Positions 42,315 through 50,801 of a DNA stretch of 64,000 bases are shown one piece after another. The stretch is from assembly GCA_045657665.1 (NCBI GenBank), contig JAZOTN010000022.1, positions 1-64,000 of the forward strand. Direction: 5' to 3'. A program made the translations under genes and the position numbers. Numbering within the stretch: position 1 is the first letter of the stretch; every line of letters begins with the position of its first letter. Source of the DNA: RUG12461 sp045657665. Lineage in GTDB: Bacteria; Bacillota; Clostridia; Lachnospirales; Lachnospiraceae. The notes beneath the pieces were generated by a model. It did no database searches. It was given only the letters and a program-made list of their open reading frames with translations, and was not told the origin of the DNA.

Positions 42315-42473
42315 CTATTTTTCTTTGTCGCGTTTCATCATGTCCCTGATCGCCATCGCAAGCACTTCATCCGGGGCTTTTTTCAGTTTTGCTTCTTTTG
42401 TATTATGTTTGATGGTGATTTCTTTTTTTCCGGATGGTATCATCTCGTTTCTTCTTGATTTCTCTTCCTTCAT
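42315..42473 (-). CDS. 52-aa lysine-rich protein upstream of parA
   Basis: 52 codons from the ATG at 42473 to TAG at 42315-42317, with AGGAGA 6 bases before the start. The product (MKEEKSRRNEMIPSGKKEI...) is very basic, with a helical C-terminus (DEVLAMAIRDMMKRDKEK) and no membrane segment. It lies between the parS site at 42486 and parA, 75 bases before the parA start, on the same strand. A real gene is likely from the SD, the frame and the position; I do not know the family. Confidence 0.6.
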   Translation of the reverse strand: MKEEKSRRNEMIPSGKKEITIKHNTKEAKLKKAPDEVLAMAIRDMMKRDKEK

Positions 42474-42485
42474 TTTGCTCTCCTA

Positions 42486-42501
42486 TGTTTCACGTGAAAC
42501 A
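42486..42501. promoter_or_regulatory. parS centromere site 1
   Basis: Exact 16-bp palindrome TGTTTCACGTGAAACA, the Spo0J/ParB consensus. Confidence 0.97.
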
Positions 42502-42555
42502 TTCTAACTATTAGTTGTGTGTTTCACATCATATCTTACAAAATATAGTGGAAAA

Positions 42556-42571
42556 TGTTTCACGTGAAACA
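42556..42571. promoter_or_regulatory. parS centromere site 2
   Basis: Second exact TGTTTCACGTGAAACA, 70 bases from the first. A half-matching TGTTTCACAT lies between them. Confidence 0.97.
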
Positions 42572-42647
42572 TTTTGAGTTGGATATTTGATGATTATAAA
42601 GCCAAAAGCCACATGCCGCAAGTTAAACATTTTATGAATGAATTATA

Positions 42648-42684
42648 AAAGCAGATCACTCCGTATAGGAATGATCCGCTTTTT
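42648..42684 (-). terminator. Terminator of the two-component operon
   Basis: Stem AAAGCAGATCA (42648-42658) with TGATCCGCTTT (42672-42682), one mismatch, 13-base loop. T-rich flanks on both strands. 24 bases past the response regulator stop. Confidence 0.8.
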
Positions 42685-42707
42685 CATTGAATATTCCTGT
42701 GCATTAA

Positions 42708-43361
42708 TTAATTATCTACATGATGAACATCGATCAGATGATTTCGGATCGCAAAGACCGCTGCCTGAGTACGGTCACTGACATCAATCTTCTTGAAGAT
42801 ATTGGAAACATGATTTTTGACAGTACGTTCACTGATGCTGAGAGTCTCTGCAATTTCTTTGTTATACATACCGTAGGCAAGATGTTTTAATACCTCCATC
42901 TCGCGTACAGTCAGATCTTCAATTTTCTTTTGTTCGTCGGAGCGCTGTGTCATCTTGCTGTCCAAAAGCGGCATCAGTTCTTCCTGAATATAAGTATCTC
43001 CTTTGGATACAGCAAAAACCGCTTTTCTCAGAACATCAAAATCCGAATCCTTGAGAAGATACCCGTTGATCCCGAGATCAACCGCTCGAAGCAGATACTC
43101 CACCTCATTATGAACGGTAAGGACAAGTACCTTTACATTCAGCCCGATCTCTTTGAGCCGCTCCAAAACCTCGAGCCCGTTCATGACCGGCATGTTAATA
43201 TCCAGAAGAAGGACGTCCGGTATATTTTTCCGGAGTTTTAAAATACATTCTTCTCCGTCACTGGCTTCCTCTACAACCCGGATATCTCCATCCAGTTCCA
43301 GAAGGTTTTTTAATCCCTCGCGAATCATCGCATGATCATCCGTGATCATAATATTTACCAT
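42708..43361 (-). CDS. DegU/NarL-family response regulator
   Basis: 217 residues. Receiver domain with the acidic pair Asp8/Asp9, phospho-acceptor Asp54 (LLLDINMP), Thr82 region (VLVLTVHNE) and Lys104 (LLKDSD). C-terminal LuxR-type HTH (LTVREMEVLKHLAYGM, SISERTVKNHVSNI). It acts as a DNA-binding transcription regulator once phosphorylated by the kinase encoded 9 bases upstream. Target genes cannot be read from the sequence. Confidence 0.95.
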   Translation of the reverse strand: MVNIMITDDHAMIREGLKNLLELDGDIRVVEEASDGEECILKLRKNIPDVLLLDINMPVMNGLEVLERLKEIGLNVKVLVLTVHNEVEYLLRAVDLGINGYLLKDSDFDVLRKAVFAVSKGDTYIQEELMPLLDSKMTQRSDEQKKIEDLTVREMEVLKHLAYGMYNKEIAETLSISERTVKNHVSNIFKKIDVSDRTQAAVFAIRNHLIDVHHVDN

Positions 43362-43370
43362 AGATTCACC

Positions 43371-44399
43371 TTATCCTTTCAACATCTCATCCACATTGAG
43401 CGGTATTTCGATTCTGATATGAGTTCCTTCATTCGGTTTCGAATCGATCTCCATCTTACCGGACAGGAGAAAAACTCTTTCCTTCATGATCGGCAGACCA
43501 AATCCTGTATGGTCATCACCGACTTTCAGATTCTGAGCATCAAACCCGTCCCCGTCATCATCGATCGTCAGATCTACATGATCGTCCTGATAAACAAGAC
43601 GGATATTTACCTCAGAAGCATTTGCATGATTGATCGCATTACTGGATGCTTCATAGATGATCCGAAGGAGTGTCAACCCCATAACCGTTGTCATCTTATC
43701 GGAAGAACCCTGTACATAATAATTGATCCTGGTATCAGTACTTTCCTGGAGCTTTGCCAGATTACGCTCGATCGCAGTATCGATCCCGATATCATCAAAT
43801 GACATCGGACGAAGGTTATAGATCATATCGCGAAGATCATCAATGATCTCCTTGGTATACTTGGACATGGCCTTTAATTCGACTTTACAACGCACCGGAT
43901 CGATATCAATAAGACGCATGCAAAGCTCTGCCTTGTGTACAAGACTGGTCATACTCTGAACCGAAGAATCATGGAGCTCCCGAGCGATACGCTGACGCTC
44001 CGCTTCCTGTGTTTCAAGAAGCTTCCTTCTTAAAATCCCGTTATCATCAACCTTTGTGATCAGTTCATCACCCGGTTTTTCCGCCTCTCTGGCAACCCGG
44101 ATCACACTGTTCAATTCATCGATCTTTGCATTGAAATCCGTGAGTTCATGCTTCTTCTTCTCGGATTGTTCCAGCAGGATTTTCTGTTCCTCGCGAAGCT
44201 CGGCGATCTTCTTTTTGTTGGAAGTATTTACCTCCCGGGGTGTGAATGATTCATAATTCGGGTCATTTTTTTCTTCGAGAAGCCCGATAAACGCAATATT
44301 TTCTTTTATCTTATTCTCACAGTCGTTGTATTCGTGCTCAATCAGAATACGTTCTTCAACGAGCTCTATGAGATATTTTTCAAGATATTCTTTTACCAT
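43371..44399 (-). CDS. DegS-like cytoplasmic sensor histidine kinase
   Basis: 342 residues, no membrane helix. The N-terminal 120 residues are coiled coil (KKKIAELREEQKILLEQSEKK). The HisKA_3 dimerisation/phosphoacceptor region contains ARELHDSSVQSM with His143. The HATPase domain shows the N-box (IIYEASSNAINHA) and G-boxes (DDDGDGF, GFGLPIM). It resembles DegS, which also lacks membrane segments and senses signals in the cytoplasm. Partner of the response regulator directly downstream. Confidence 0.93.
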   Translation of the reverse strand: MVKEYLEKYLIELVEERILIEHEYNDCENKIKENIAFIGLLEEKNDPNYESFTPREVNTSNKKKIAELREEQKILLEQSEKKKHELTDFNAKIDELNSVIRVAREAEKPGDELITKVDDNGILRRKLLETQEAERQRIARELHDSSVQSMTSLVHKAELCMRLIDIDPVRCKVELKAMSKYTKEIIDDLRDMIYNLRPMSFDDIGIDTAIERNLAKLQESTDTRINYYVQGSSDKMTTVMGLTLLRIIYEASSNAINHANASEVNIRLVYQDDHVDLTIDDDGDGFDAQNLKVGDDHTGFGLPIMKERVFLLSGKMEIDSKPNEGTHIRIEIPLNVDEMLKG

Positions 44400-44510
44400 G
44401 CTCCGTTCGGTCAGTCCGATAGTATTGTTAAGAATAATGATACAGGACTAAAGTACCAGATATATTGTAACGCTTTCTGCAAAAAAAGAAAAGAGAAAAA
44501 ACAAAAAGAA

Positions 44511-44539
44511 TTGTATAAAGTTTATAAAAAGCCTATAAT
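44511..44539 (+). promoter_or_regulatory. Promoter of the alpha/beta hydrolase gene
   Basis: TTGTAT (44511-44516), 17-base spacer, TATAAT (44534-44539), 22 bases before the start codon. Confidence 0.8.
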
Positions 44540-44561
44540 AAGAAAAGTGGAGGCATATCCT

Positions 44562-45500
44562 ATGAAAAAAAGACTACTGAAACTGATCCTGATCGGAGTA
44601 CTGACAGCCGCATTTATATATTTTCTGAACAGGCTTTCGGATCACCGCGCAGACAGAAAAAACATTCTCCCGATGACCGGGCGTTTCTTCACATGGCGGG
44701 ATTACGATATTTTCTATAACGTCAGAGGATCCGGCAAGCCCATTCTTCTGATCCATGACCTTCATCCTACATCCAGCAATTACGAATGGACCAAGCTCGT
44801 AAGAAGGCTGGAAAAGGAATACGAAGTATTTGGAATTGACATGTTAGGCTGCGGCCGTTCCGATAAACCGGCTATTACCTATACCACCTATCTGTACGCG
44901 GAAATGCTCCACAGCTTTATCGCAAATGTGATCGGGGAGAAGGTAACGATCATTGCCAGCGGTTCCTCAGCTTTTGCAGCGCTTACCGTTAATAAACTCT
45001 ATCCGGACAATATTGAAAAAGTTATTCTGATCAATCCGGATCGTTATGTAAATGCGGAACAGCAGCCCGATACGAAAGGAAAGATTCTTAAGACCCTGAT
45101 CACACTTCCGATCATCGGAACCTATATCTTCAATATCGAAACGACGGAAAAGAACTTAAGCCGTCTTTTCCGCGAACGTTATTACCAGAATCCGAAGCGC
45201 GTAGATGACAGGATCGTCGGCGCTTATTACGAAGCGGCTCATCGCGGTCATGGCACCGGACGTTATCTTCTGGCCAGCTTAAGAGGGCACTTCCTGAATA
45301 CCAATATCAGAAATACCCTGAAAGAAACCGATAACCTCTATATCATCGGCAGCAGAGACCGCCGCGGCTCCTATCAGATTATGACAGAATACCACAAGTT
45401 TGCAAAAAAAGCAGAGACCGCTTCCATTTCGGGAAGCAAGACCCTGCCGCAGCTTGAAACACCGGATAAGCTGATGAATACATTAAAGCTCTTCCTTTAA
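44562..45500 (+). CDS. Membrane-anchored alpha/beta hydrolase-like protein
   Basis: 312 residues from the ATG at 44562 (GGAGG 8 bases upstream, promoter just before); the longer in-frame reading would start upstream of the promoter. An N-terminal anchor helix (LIGVLTAAFIYFLN) is followed by the fold landmarks GSGKPILLIHDLHP (oxyanion loop), DMLGCGRSDKP, nucleophile elbow S-G-S135-S-A and Asp266 (IIGSRDRRG). The C-terminal motif normally written HLPQLE reads TLPQLE here (Thr294), so the catalytic His seems to be missing. Possibly a non-enzymatic or altered hydrolase; substrate unknown. Confidence 0.85.
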   Translation: MKKRLLKLILIGVLTAAFIYFLNRLSDHRADRKNILPMTGRFFTWRDYDIFYNVRGSGKPILLIHDLHPTSSNYEWTKLVRRLEKEYEVFGIDMLGCGRSDKPAITYTTYLYAEMLHSFIANVIGEKVTIIASGSSAFAALTVNKLYPDNIEKVILINPDRYVNAEQQPDTKGKILKTLITLPIIGTYIFNIETTEKNLSRLFRERYYQNPKRVDDRIVGAYYEAAHRGHGTGRYLLASLRGHFLNTNIRNTLKETDNLYIIGSRDRRGSYQIMTEYHKFAKKAETASISGSKTLPQLETPDKLMNTLKLFL

Positions 45501-45523
45501 GAAAAACATTCATCAATGAAAAA

Positions 45524-46255
45524 CTATAAAGGCTTCTTCTTCGGAATTCCCGCCTTTCTGGGATAACCGCTTGAAGAAGCTTTTTTCTTATGTATCACGA
45601 TAAGTGATCTCGGAAGATCTGTTCCGGGAATCTGAAAATCGACGGAACGAAATATCTCTCCGCCCAGAAGATCTACCGCTCGATTCGATTCCTTCAGTTC
45701 TTCATCCTTTGAAGCGGACTTATACGCAACAAAGCATCCGCCAACCTGAACAAAAGGAAGGCAGTACTCCGATAAGATCGAAAGATGTGCGACCGCGCGT
45801 GAGACCACAACATCCATCTGTTCCCTGAGCAAAGGATCTCTTGCCAGATCTTCCGCACGGCCATGGATCGCTTTCACATTTGAAAGGCTCAGTGCTTTGA
45901 TCACTTCCTCCAAAAACGCAACTCTCTTCTGCAGCGAATCAATAAGTATGATCGAAAGATCCGGAAGCATGATTGATAAGGGAATCCCCGGAAAGCCGGC
46001 ACCCGTTCCGAGATCAAGCAGCCTTTTTCCGGAAAGTTCATCTTTTCCGACAACCAGTAATAAAGAGAGACTGTCCAGAAAATGCTTCGTGACAACATCT
46101 CTCCATTCCGTGATCGCTGTCAGATTCATGACCTTGTTTTTTTCGATCAAAAGATCATAAAACAGAGTAAACTGATCCCTCTGCAGATCTGATAAAGCGA
46201 CATTATATTCAGTTAATCCCTTTTTAAATGTGTCGAAATTATGTAAATCAGACAT
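45524..46255 (-). CDS. rsmG: 16S rRNA (guanine527-N7)-methyltransferase RsmG
   Basis: 243 residues. SAM-binding motif LLDLGTGAGFPGIPLSI, conserved N-terminal NLTAI, HFLDSL and VVSRAVA..L. It methylates G527 of 16S rRNA, next to the decoding site. The C-terminal tail (about 20 residues, Lys/Pro/Ser-rich) is longer than usual and overlaps a terminator for the converging gene. Last gene of the rpmH-to-rsmG operon. Confidence 0.96.
   Translation of the reverse strand: MSDLHNFDTFKKGLTEYNVALSDLQRDQFTLFYDLLIEKNKVMNLTAITEWRDVVTKHFLDSLSLLLVVGKDELSGKRLLDLGTGAGFPGIPLSIMLPDLSIILIDSLQKRVAFLEEVIKALSLSNVKAIHGRAEDLARDPLLREQMDVVVSRAVAHLSILSEYCLPFVQVGGCFVAYKSASKDEELKESNRAVDLLGGEIFRSVDFQIPGTDLPRSLIVIHKKKASSSGYPRKAGIPKKKPL
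45532..45589 (+). terminator. Terminator of the hydrolase gene, inside the rsmG coding end
   Basis: GCTTCTTC (45532-45539) pairs with GAAGAAGC (45573-45580), with an inner CCC/GGG stem, followed by TTTTTTCTT. It lies 31 bases past the hydrolase stop and within the last codons of rsmG on the opposite strand. Confidence 0.75.
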
Positions 46256-46268
46256 GATCCTATGTCTC

Positions 46269-48161
46269 TTAAACCTTTTTGTGTGCTTCCAGATAGATCA
46301 GAAGAACCGAAATATCCGCGGGACTCACTCCGGCGATCCGTGATGCCTGGCCAAGGGAAGATGGCGTAAACTGCTTCAGTTTCTGTCTTGCTTCGATCCG
46401 AAGACTCGGTACCTTTTCATAGTCAAAGCCTTCCGGGATCTTTCTGCCCTCGAGACGCTTAAATTCTTTCACCTGCTTGATCTGACGGTCAATATAACCC
46501 TCATATTTGATCTGGATATTCACCTGTTCCGCAATCTCATCGGAAAGAACCGGGCGATCCGGATCAATGGATTTTAACTGCTGATAGGAAAGCTCCGGCC
46601 TCCGGATGAGTTCTGCCAGGCTCATGCCGTGCGTCAGCGGAACACTTCCCTCCCGCAGCAGAACATCCGAAACTTCCTCGGAAGCACCCACCGTTACGTG
46701 GCGGATCCGCTCCGATTCTGCCCGGATCGCTTTTTCCTTTTCCAATACATGCTGATAACGCTCTTCAGAGATCAAACCAACCCGGTATCCATATCCGGTG
46801 AGACGAAGATCCGCATTATCCTGACGCAGAAGAAGACGGTATTCCGCACGGGACGTCATCATCCGGTATGGTTCCGTGATGTCCTTTGTCACAAGATCAT
46901 CGATCAGGACGCCGATATAGCTTTCCGACCGGTCTAAAACAAGGGGCTCTTCATTTTTCAGAAGCATCGCTGCATTGATCCCCGCAATGATACCCTGTGC
47001 CGCAGCCTCTTCATAACCGGAGCTTCCGTTGCTCTGTCCCGCAGAAAAAAGACCATGGATCTCCTTAAACTCGAGCGTATTTTTGAGTTGGCTCGGATTG
47101 ATGAGATCATATTCGATCGCGTATGCATTGCGAACGATCACGGCATGATGAAAACCGGGAAGTGTCCGGTACATCTGATACTGCACATCCTCCGGCATGG
47201 AACTGCTCATCCCGGAAAGATACATTTCATTCGTCGAAAGTCCCTCCGGCTCAACAAAAATCTGGTGTTTCTCCTTATCCGGAAAATGAACCACCTTATC
47301 CTCAATAGAAGGGCAATACCTCGGTCCGGTCCCCTCGATCACGCCGGAGTACATCGGAGAACGGTCAAGATTCTCTCTGATGATCCGGTGAGTTTCCTCA
47401 TTGGTATATGTCAGCCAGCAGCTCATCTGATCAATCTGTACGGACTCCGGATCTGTCGTAAAGGAAAACGGTACGATCCTCTCGTCCCCGAACTGCTCCG
47501 TCATTTCGGAAAAATCAATGGAACGCTTGTCGATACGTGCCGGAGTTCCGGTTTTAAAGCGAAGGATACGGATCCCGTGTTGTAAAAGAGAATCTGTGAG
47601 GTGCGTTGCAGCCATAAGACCGTTCGGACCGGTTTCATTAATGGTATCACCATAAAGGCACCTGGCATTCAAATATACTCCGGTACAGAGGATCACAGCC
47701 TTTGCATGATAAAGAGCACCGGAAAACGTACGAACTCCGGACACAAACCTTTTTCCATCCTTTTCCTCAATAAGAAGATCCGATACTTCCGCCTGACGAA
47801 TGGAAAGACCCTCTGTTTTCTGCAGGGTTTTCCGCATTTCTATGGAGTACGCCATCTTGTCCGCCTGCGCCCGAAGCGAATGAACAGCAGGACCCTTGGA
47901 ACGGTTCAGCATCTTGGACTGGATAAAGGTTTTATCAATATTGATCCCCATCTGTCCGCCCAGTGCATCCACTTCCCGGACAAGATGCCCTTTGGAGCTG
48001 CCTCCGATATTGGGATTGCAGGGCATCATGGCAATGCTGTCTATACTGATCGTAAACAACATCGTCTGAAAACCGAGGCGTGCCGCAGAAAGAGCCGCCT
48101 CACACCCGGCATGACCCGCACCGATCACTATGATGTCATAAGTTTCTTCCACACAAGGCAT
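46269..48161 (-). CDS. mnmG: tRNA uridine-5-carboxymethylaminomethyl modification enzyme MnmG
   Basis: 630 residues from the ATG at 48161, which GGGGA serves at 7 bases; an ATG two codons earlier (48167) overlaps the mnmE stop and is possible. The FAD-binding motif DIIVIGAGHAGCEAA, PCNPNIGGSSKGHLVREVDALGG, and the GidA signatures GPRYCPSIEDK and GQSNGSSGYEEAA are all present. With MnmE it modifies the wobble uridine of certain tRNAs. Coupled to mnmE upstream. Confidence 0.97.
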   Translation of the reverse strand: MPCVEETYDIIVIGAGHAGCEAALSAARLGFQTMLFTISIDSIAMMPCNPNIGGSSKGHLVREVDALGGQMGINIDKTFIQSKMLNRSKGPAVHSLRAQADKMAYSIEMRKTLQKTEGLSIRQAEVSDLLIEEKDGKRFVSGVRTFSGALYHAKAVILCTGVYLNARCLYGDTINETGPNGLMAATHLTDSLLQHGIRILRFKTGTPARIDKRSIDFSEMTEQFGDERIVPFSFTTDPESVQIDQMSCWLTYTNEETHRIIRENLDRSPMYSGVIEGTGPRYCPSIEDKVVHFPDKEKHQIFVEPEGLSTNEMYLSGMSSSMPEDVQYQMYRTLPGFHHAVIVRNAYAIEYDLINPSQLKNTLEFKEIHGLFSAGQSNGSSGYEEAAAQGIIAGINAAMLLKNEEPLVLDRSESYIGVLIDDLVTKDITEPYRMMTSRAEYRLLLRQDNADLRLTGYGYRVGLISEERYQHVLEKEKAIRAESERIRHVTVGASEEVSDVLLREGSVPLTHGMSLAELIRRPELSYQQLKSIDPDRPVLSDEIAEQVNIQIKYEGYIDRQIKQVKEFKRLEGRKIPEGFDYEKVPSLRIEARQKLKQFTPSSLGQASRIAGVSPADISVLLIYLEAHKKV

Positions 48162-48163
48162 GA

Positions 48164-49540
48164 TCATTTCCCCATACAGAATTTTGAAAAGATCTCATTC
48201 ACGAGATCTTCACCGACCTGTTCACCGATCACTCTGGAAAGCTCGGTATAAGCATCTATCAGGTCGATCGAATAAAAATCCTCCGGCATTCCGTTTCGAA
48301 TACTGGTAAGGACCTCCTCTAAACTATGCAGTGCTTTTTCAAAGCAGACTTTCTGTCTCTGATTTGAAACGACAATTTCGTCGTTATATGAGACTTTTCC
48401 ATCAAAAAAGACATTTTTGATAGTCGATTCCAGCTCAGAAAGCCCGATTCCTTCTTTTGATGAAAAGGTAAGGATCGGTGACTTTGGATCCGGAAGGATC
48501 TTTCGGATCTCCTGCTCCGTAACGATCTGATGAAGATCGGATTTATTCAGAATGACGATCGTTTCCTTGTTTTTCAAAAAAGACGCGATCTCCTCGTCTT
48601 CAGAAGAAAGAGGTGATGCACCATCCACGACGAACAAAATCAGATCGGACTCTTCAGCGGAAGAACGGGCTCTTTCAATCCCAATCTTCTCTACGGTATC
48701 ATCACTGTTTCTTATTCCCGCGGTATCCACAATATGGAGAAGAATCCCGCCGAGATTCAGCTCCTCTTCCAAAATATCCCTTGTAGTACCGGCAATCTCC
48801 GTCACGATTGCCCGTTCTTCTCCAAGCATCAGATTAAGAAGAGAGGACTTTCCGGCATTCGGCTTTCCGACGATCACAGCCTTAATCCCTTCCGAAAGGA
48901 GTCGTCCGTTTTCCGACTGCAAAAGAATCTGTCTGATCTCCTCTATGACTTCCAAAACGTCTTTTTCCAGTTTCTCCGGAAAATCAGTAAGATCATAATG
49001 CTCCGGATCGTCCAGTGCCGCCTCGATATATGCGATACGATTAAGAAGAATCTCCCTCAGCTCAGAAACTTTCTCAGATACAGAGCCTTTTAATACGCGA
49101 AGAGAACTTTTCAACGCATACTCATTCTTTGCCCCGATCAGATCCATCACGGATTCCGCCTTGGAAAGATCAATGCGTCCGTTCAGAAACGCCCGTTTTG
49201 TGAACTCACCGGGCTCCGATACTCTTGCACCGTTCCGAACGACAATATCAAGGATCCGCCGCATGATATAAGGACTTCCATGGCAGTCAATCTCGACCGT
49301 ATCTTCTCTGGTATAGGTCTTTGGAGCACGAAAAACAAGCACCATGACTTCATCGATCTCTTCTGTTCCGTCGTAAAGAGAACCATAATGGATGGTATGC
49401 GTCGGGGCGGATAAAAGATCCGCCCCGTGAAAGATGTTATTGACGATTGAAACTGCCTCCGCTCCGCTGACACGGACTATCCCGATACCGGAAGGGGAGA
49501 GCCCTGTCGCGATCGAAGCGATCGTATCATTTTGGTCCAT
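48164..49540 (-). CDS. mnmE: tRNA modification GTPase MnmE
   Basis: 458 residues. N-terminal folate-binding domain (DTIASIATGLSPSGIGIVRV), G-domain with G1 GKPNAGKSSLLN, the GTTRD switch, DTAG and NKSD motifs, and the C-terminal CMGK ending (CxGK) required for activity. Partner of MnmG. The start overlaps the end of the upstream membrane protein gene by 14 bases. Confidence 0.97.
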   Translation of the reverse strand: MDQNDTIASIATGLSPSGIGIVRVSGAEAVSIVNNIFHGADLLSAPTHTIHYGSLYDGTEEIDEVMVLVFRAPKTYTREDTVEIDCHGSPYIMRRILDIVVRNGARVSEPGEFTKRAFLNGRIDLSKAESVMDLIGAKNEYALKSSLRVLKGSVSEKVSELREILLNRIAYIEAALDDPEHYDLTDFPEKLEKDVLEVIEEIRQILLQSENGRLLSEGIKAVIVGKPNAGKSSLLNLMLGEERAIVTEIAGTTRDILEEELNLGGILLHIVDTAGIRNSDDTVEKIGIERARSSAEESDLILFVVDGASPLSSEDEEIASFLKNKETIVILNKSDLHQIVTEQEIRKILPDPKSPILTFSSKEGIGLSELESTIKNVFFDGKVSYNDEIVVSNQRQKVCFEKALHSLEEVLTSIRNGMPEDFYSIDLIDAYTELSRVIGEQVGEDLVNEIFSKFCMGK

Positions 49541-50033
49541 TAAGCATTCCGTATTTCTTCATGAGCATCTTCATAAAAAGAGGCTGGAAAATAAAAATCA
49601 GTACATAACCTGCAGCCATGGTAAGCAGCAGAGATTTCAAAAACATCGGCAGAAACGGCGGAACCACCATATCAGGAACAAATGCCGCCGCGCGTTTTAC
49701 CTGGAAATACGCAAAAGATACCATGCAAAGCGAAATAACCGGTGTATAAATCAGGTCCGAGATCAGACTTTCAAAAAATCGTGCCGGAAGAGTACCGGGC
49801 TTCAGCCCTGCTTTTGCATCTGCTTTATCAAGTACCGGTTTCATCGGAACCAGAAGGCCGATGATGATACTGATCACAAAGCTGATCATGAAACTGATGA
49901 GCCAGGAAGGAACCGTAAAATGCCCTCCGGAAAGGGTTCCGACAAGTGAAAGGAAAAAGCTTAGAACGATCCCCATCAGAAAACTCATGCCGATACCGAT
50001 TTTTTTCATTACTTTGATTCGGTTTGGATCCAT
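49527..50033 (-). CDS. Four-helix membrane protein of unknown function
   Basis: 168 residues, GGAGG 6 bases before the ATG. Four hydrophobic segments (about residues 12-32, 41-62, 92-112 and 130-152). I do not recognise a catalytic motif. Its place between jag and mnmE, with overlap into mnmE, shows co-expression with translation and membrane-insertion genes. Confidence 0.75.
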   Translation of the reverse strand: MDPNRIKVMKKIGIGMSFLMGIVLSFFLSLVGTLSGGHFTVPSWLISFMISFVISIIIGLLVPMKPVLDKADAKAGLKPGTLPARFFESLISDLIYTPVISLCMVSFAYFQVKRAAAFVPDMVVPPFLPMFLKSLLLTMAAGYVLIFIFQPLFMKMLMKKYGMLNGPK

Positions 50034-50044
50034 ATGATTCCTCC

Positions 50045-50791
50045 TTATTTCGGGGTAACTACGACATAACGATCCGGTTCTTCGCCTTCACTGTGAGTTT
50101 TCACATATTTGTTATTCTGCAGAGCAGAGTGGATGATCCGGCGTTCAAAAGGATTCATCGGTTCCAGTTCCACCGGACGTCCCGTTTTCTTGACTTTGTA
50201 TGCGACATTTCCTGCAAGGTTTTCCAGTGTTTTTTTACGACGGTTCCGGTAATCCTCGGTATCTACTTTGACTTTGATCTTGTCATCCTTACCATTGTTG
50301 ATCGCAAGCTTGGTCAGATACTGAAGGGAATCCAGCGTCTGTCCGCGTTTTCCGATGATCACGCCCATTTCCCTGCCGGAAAGCTCAATGTCCAGACAGT
50401 TGTTTTCCGCATCGTATTTCGTATCGATCTCAACCTCGATGCCCATCGCGTCACATACTTTTTTGATGAATTCCTTCGCGGAAGCATCAAATGCCGCTAC
50501 CTTTTCATCACTCAGCTTTGCTTCTTTTTTCTCGGTTTTTTCTTCTTTGACTTCTGTTTCTCCGGAAACCGGTTTCTCTGATGAAACGGTATCCTCCTTT
50601 TTCTCGGGCTCTTCTTTTCCTTTTTCCCTGGCTTTGATCACGGCAGGCTTGTTGCCGATCCCAAGAAATCCTGAACTTCCTTTTTCAATCACTTCATATT
50701 CGATCCTGTCACTGGTAAGTCCGAGTTTTACACAAGCTTCTGTAATCGCTTCATCAACTGTCTTTGCAGACACTTCTATATATTCGTTCAT
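50045..50791 (-). CDS. khpB: RNA-binding protein Jag/KhpB
   Basis: 248 residues. Jag-N domain (VSAKTVDEAITEACVKLG, GSSGFLGIGNKPA), a charged Glu/Lys linker, a KH domain (GVIIGKRGQTLDSLQYL) and an R3H domain (YRNRRKKTLENLA, NPFERRIIHSAL). Family members bind RNA and influence cell division and wall synthesis with KhpA. SD GGGGG; follows yidC by 10 bases. Confidence 0.95.
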   Translation of the reverse strand: MNEYIEVSAKTVDEAITEACVKLGLTSDRIEYEVIEKGSSGFLGIGNKPAVIKAREKGKEEPEKKEDTVSSEKPVSGETEVKEEKTEKKEAKLSDEKVAAFDASAKEFIKKVCDAMGIEVEIDTKYDAENNCLDIELSGREMGVIIGKRGQTLDSLQYLTKLAINNGKDDKIKVKVDTEDYRNRRKKTLENLAGNVAYKVKKTGRPVELEPMNPFERRIIHSALQNNKYVKTHSEGEEPDRYVVVTPK

Positions 50792-50801
50792 CGTGATCCC
50801 C

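Noticed and set aside
44334..44561. N-terminal extension of the alpha/beta hydrolase
   Set aside because: It would begin upstream of a clear promoter (44511-44539), and the ATG at 44562 has a good SD and starts the anchor helix.
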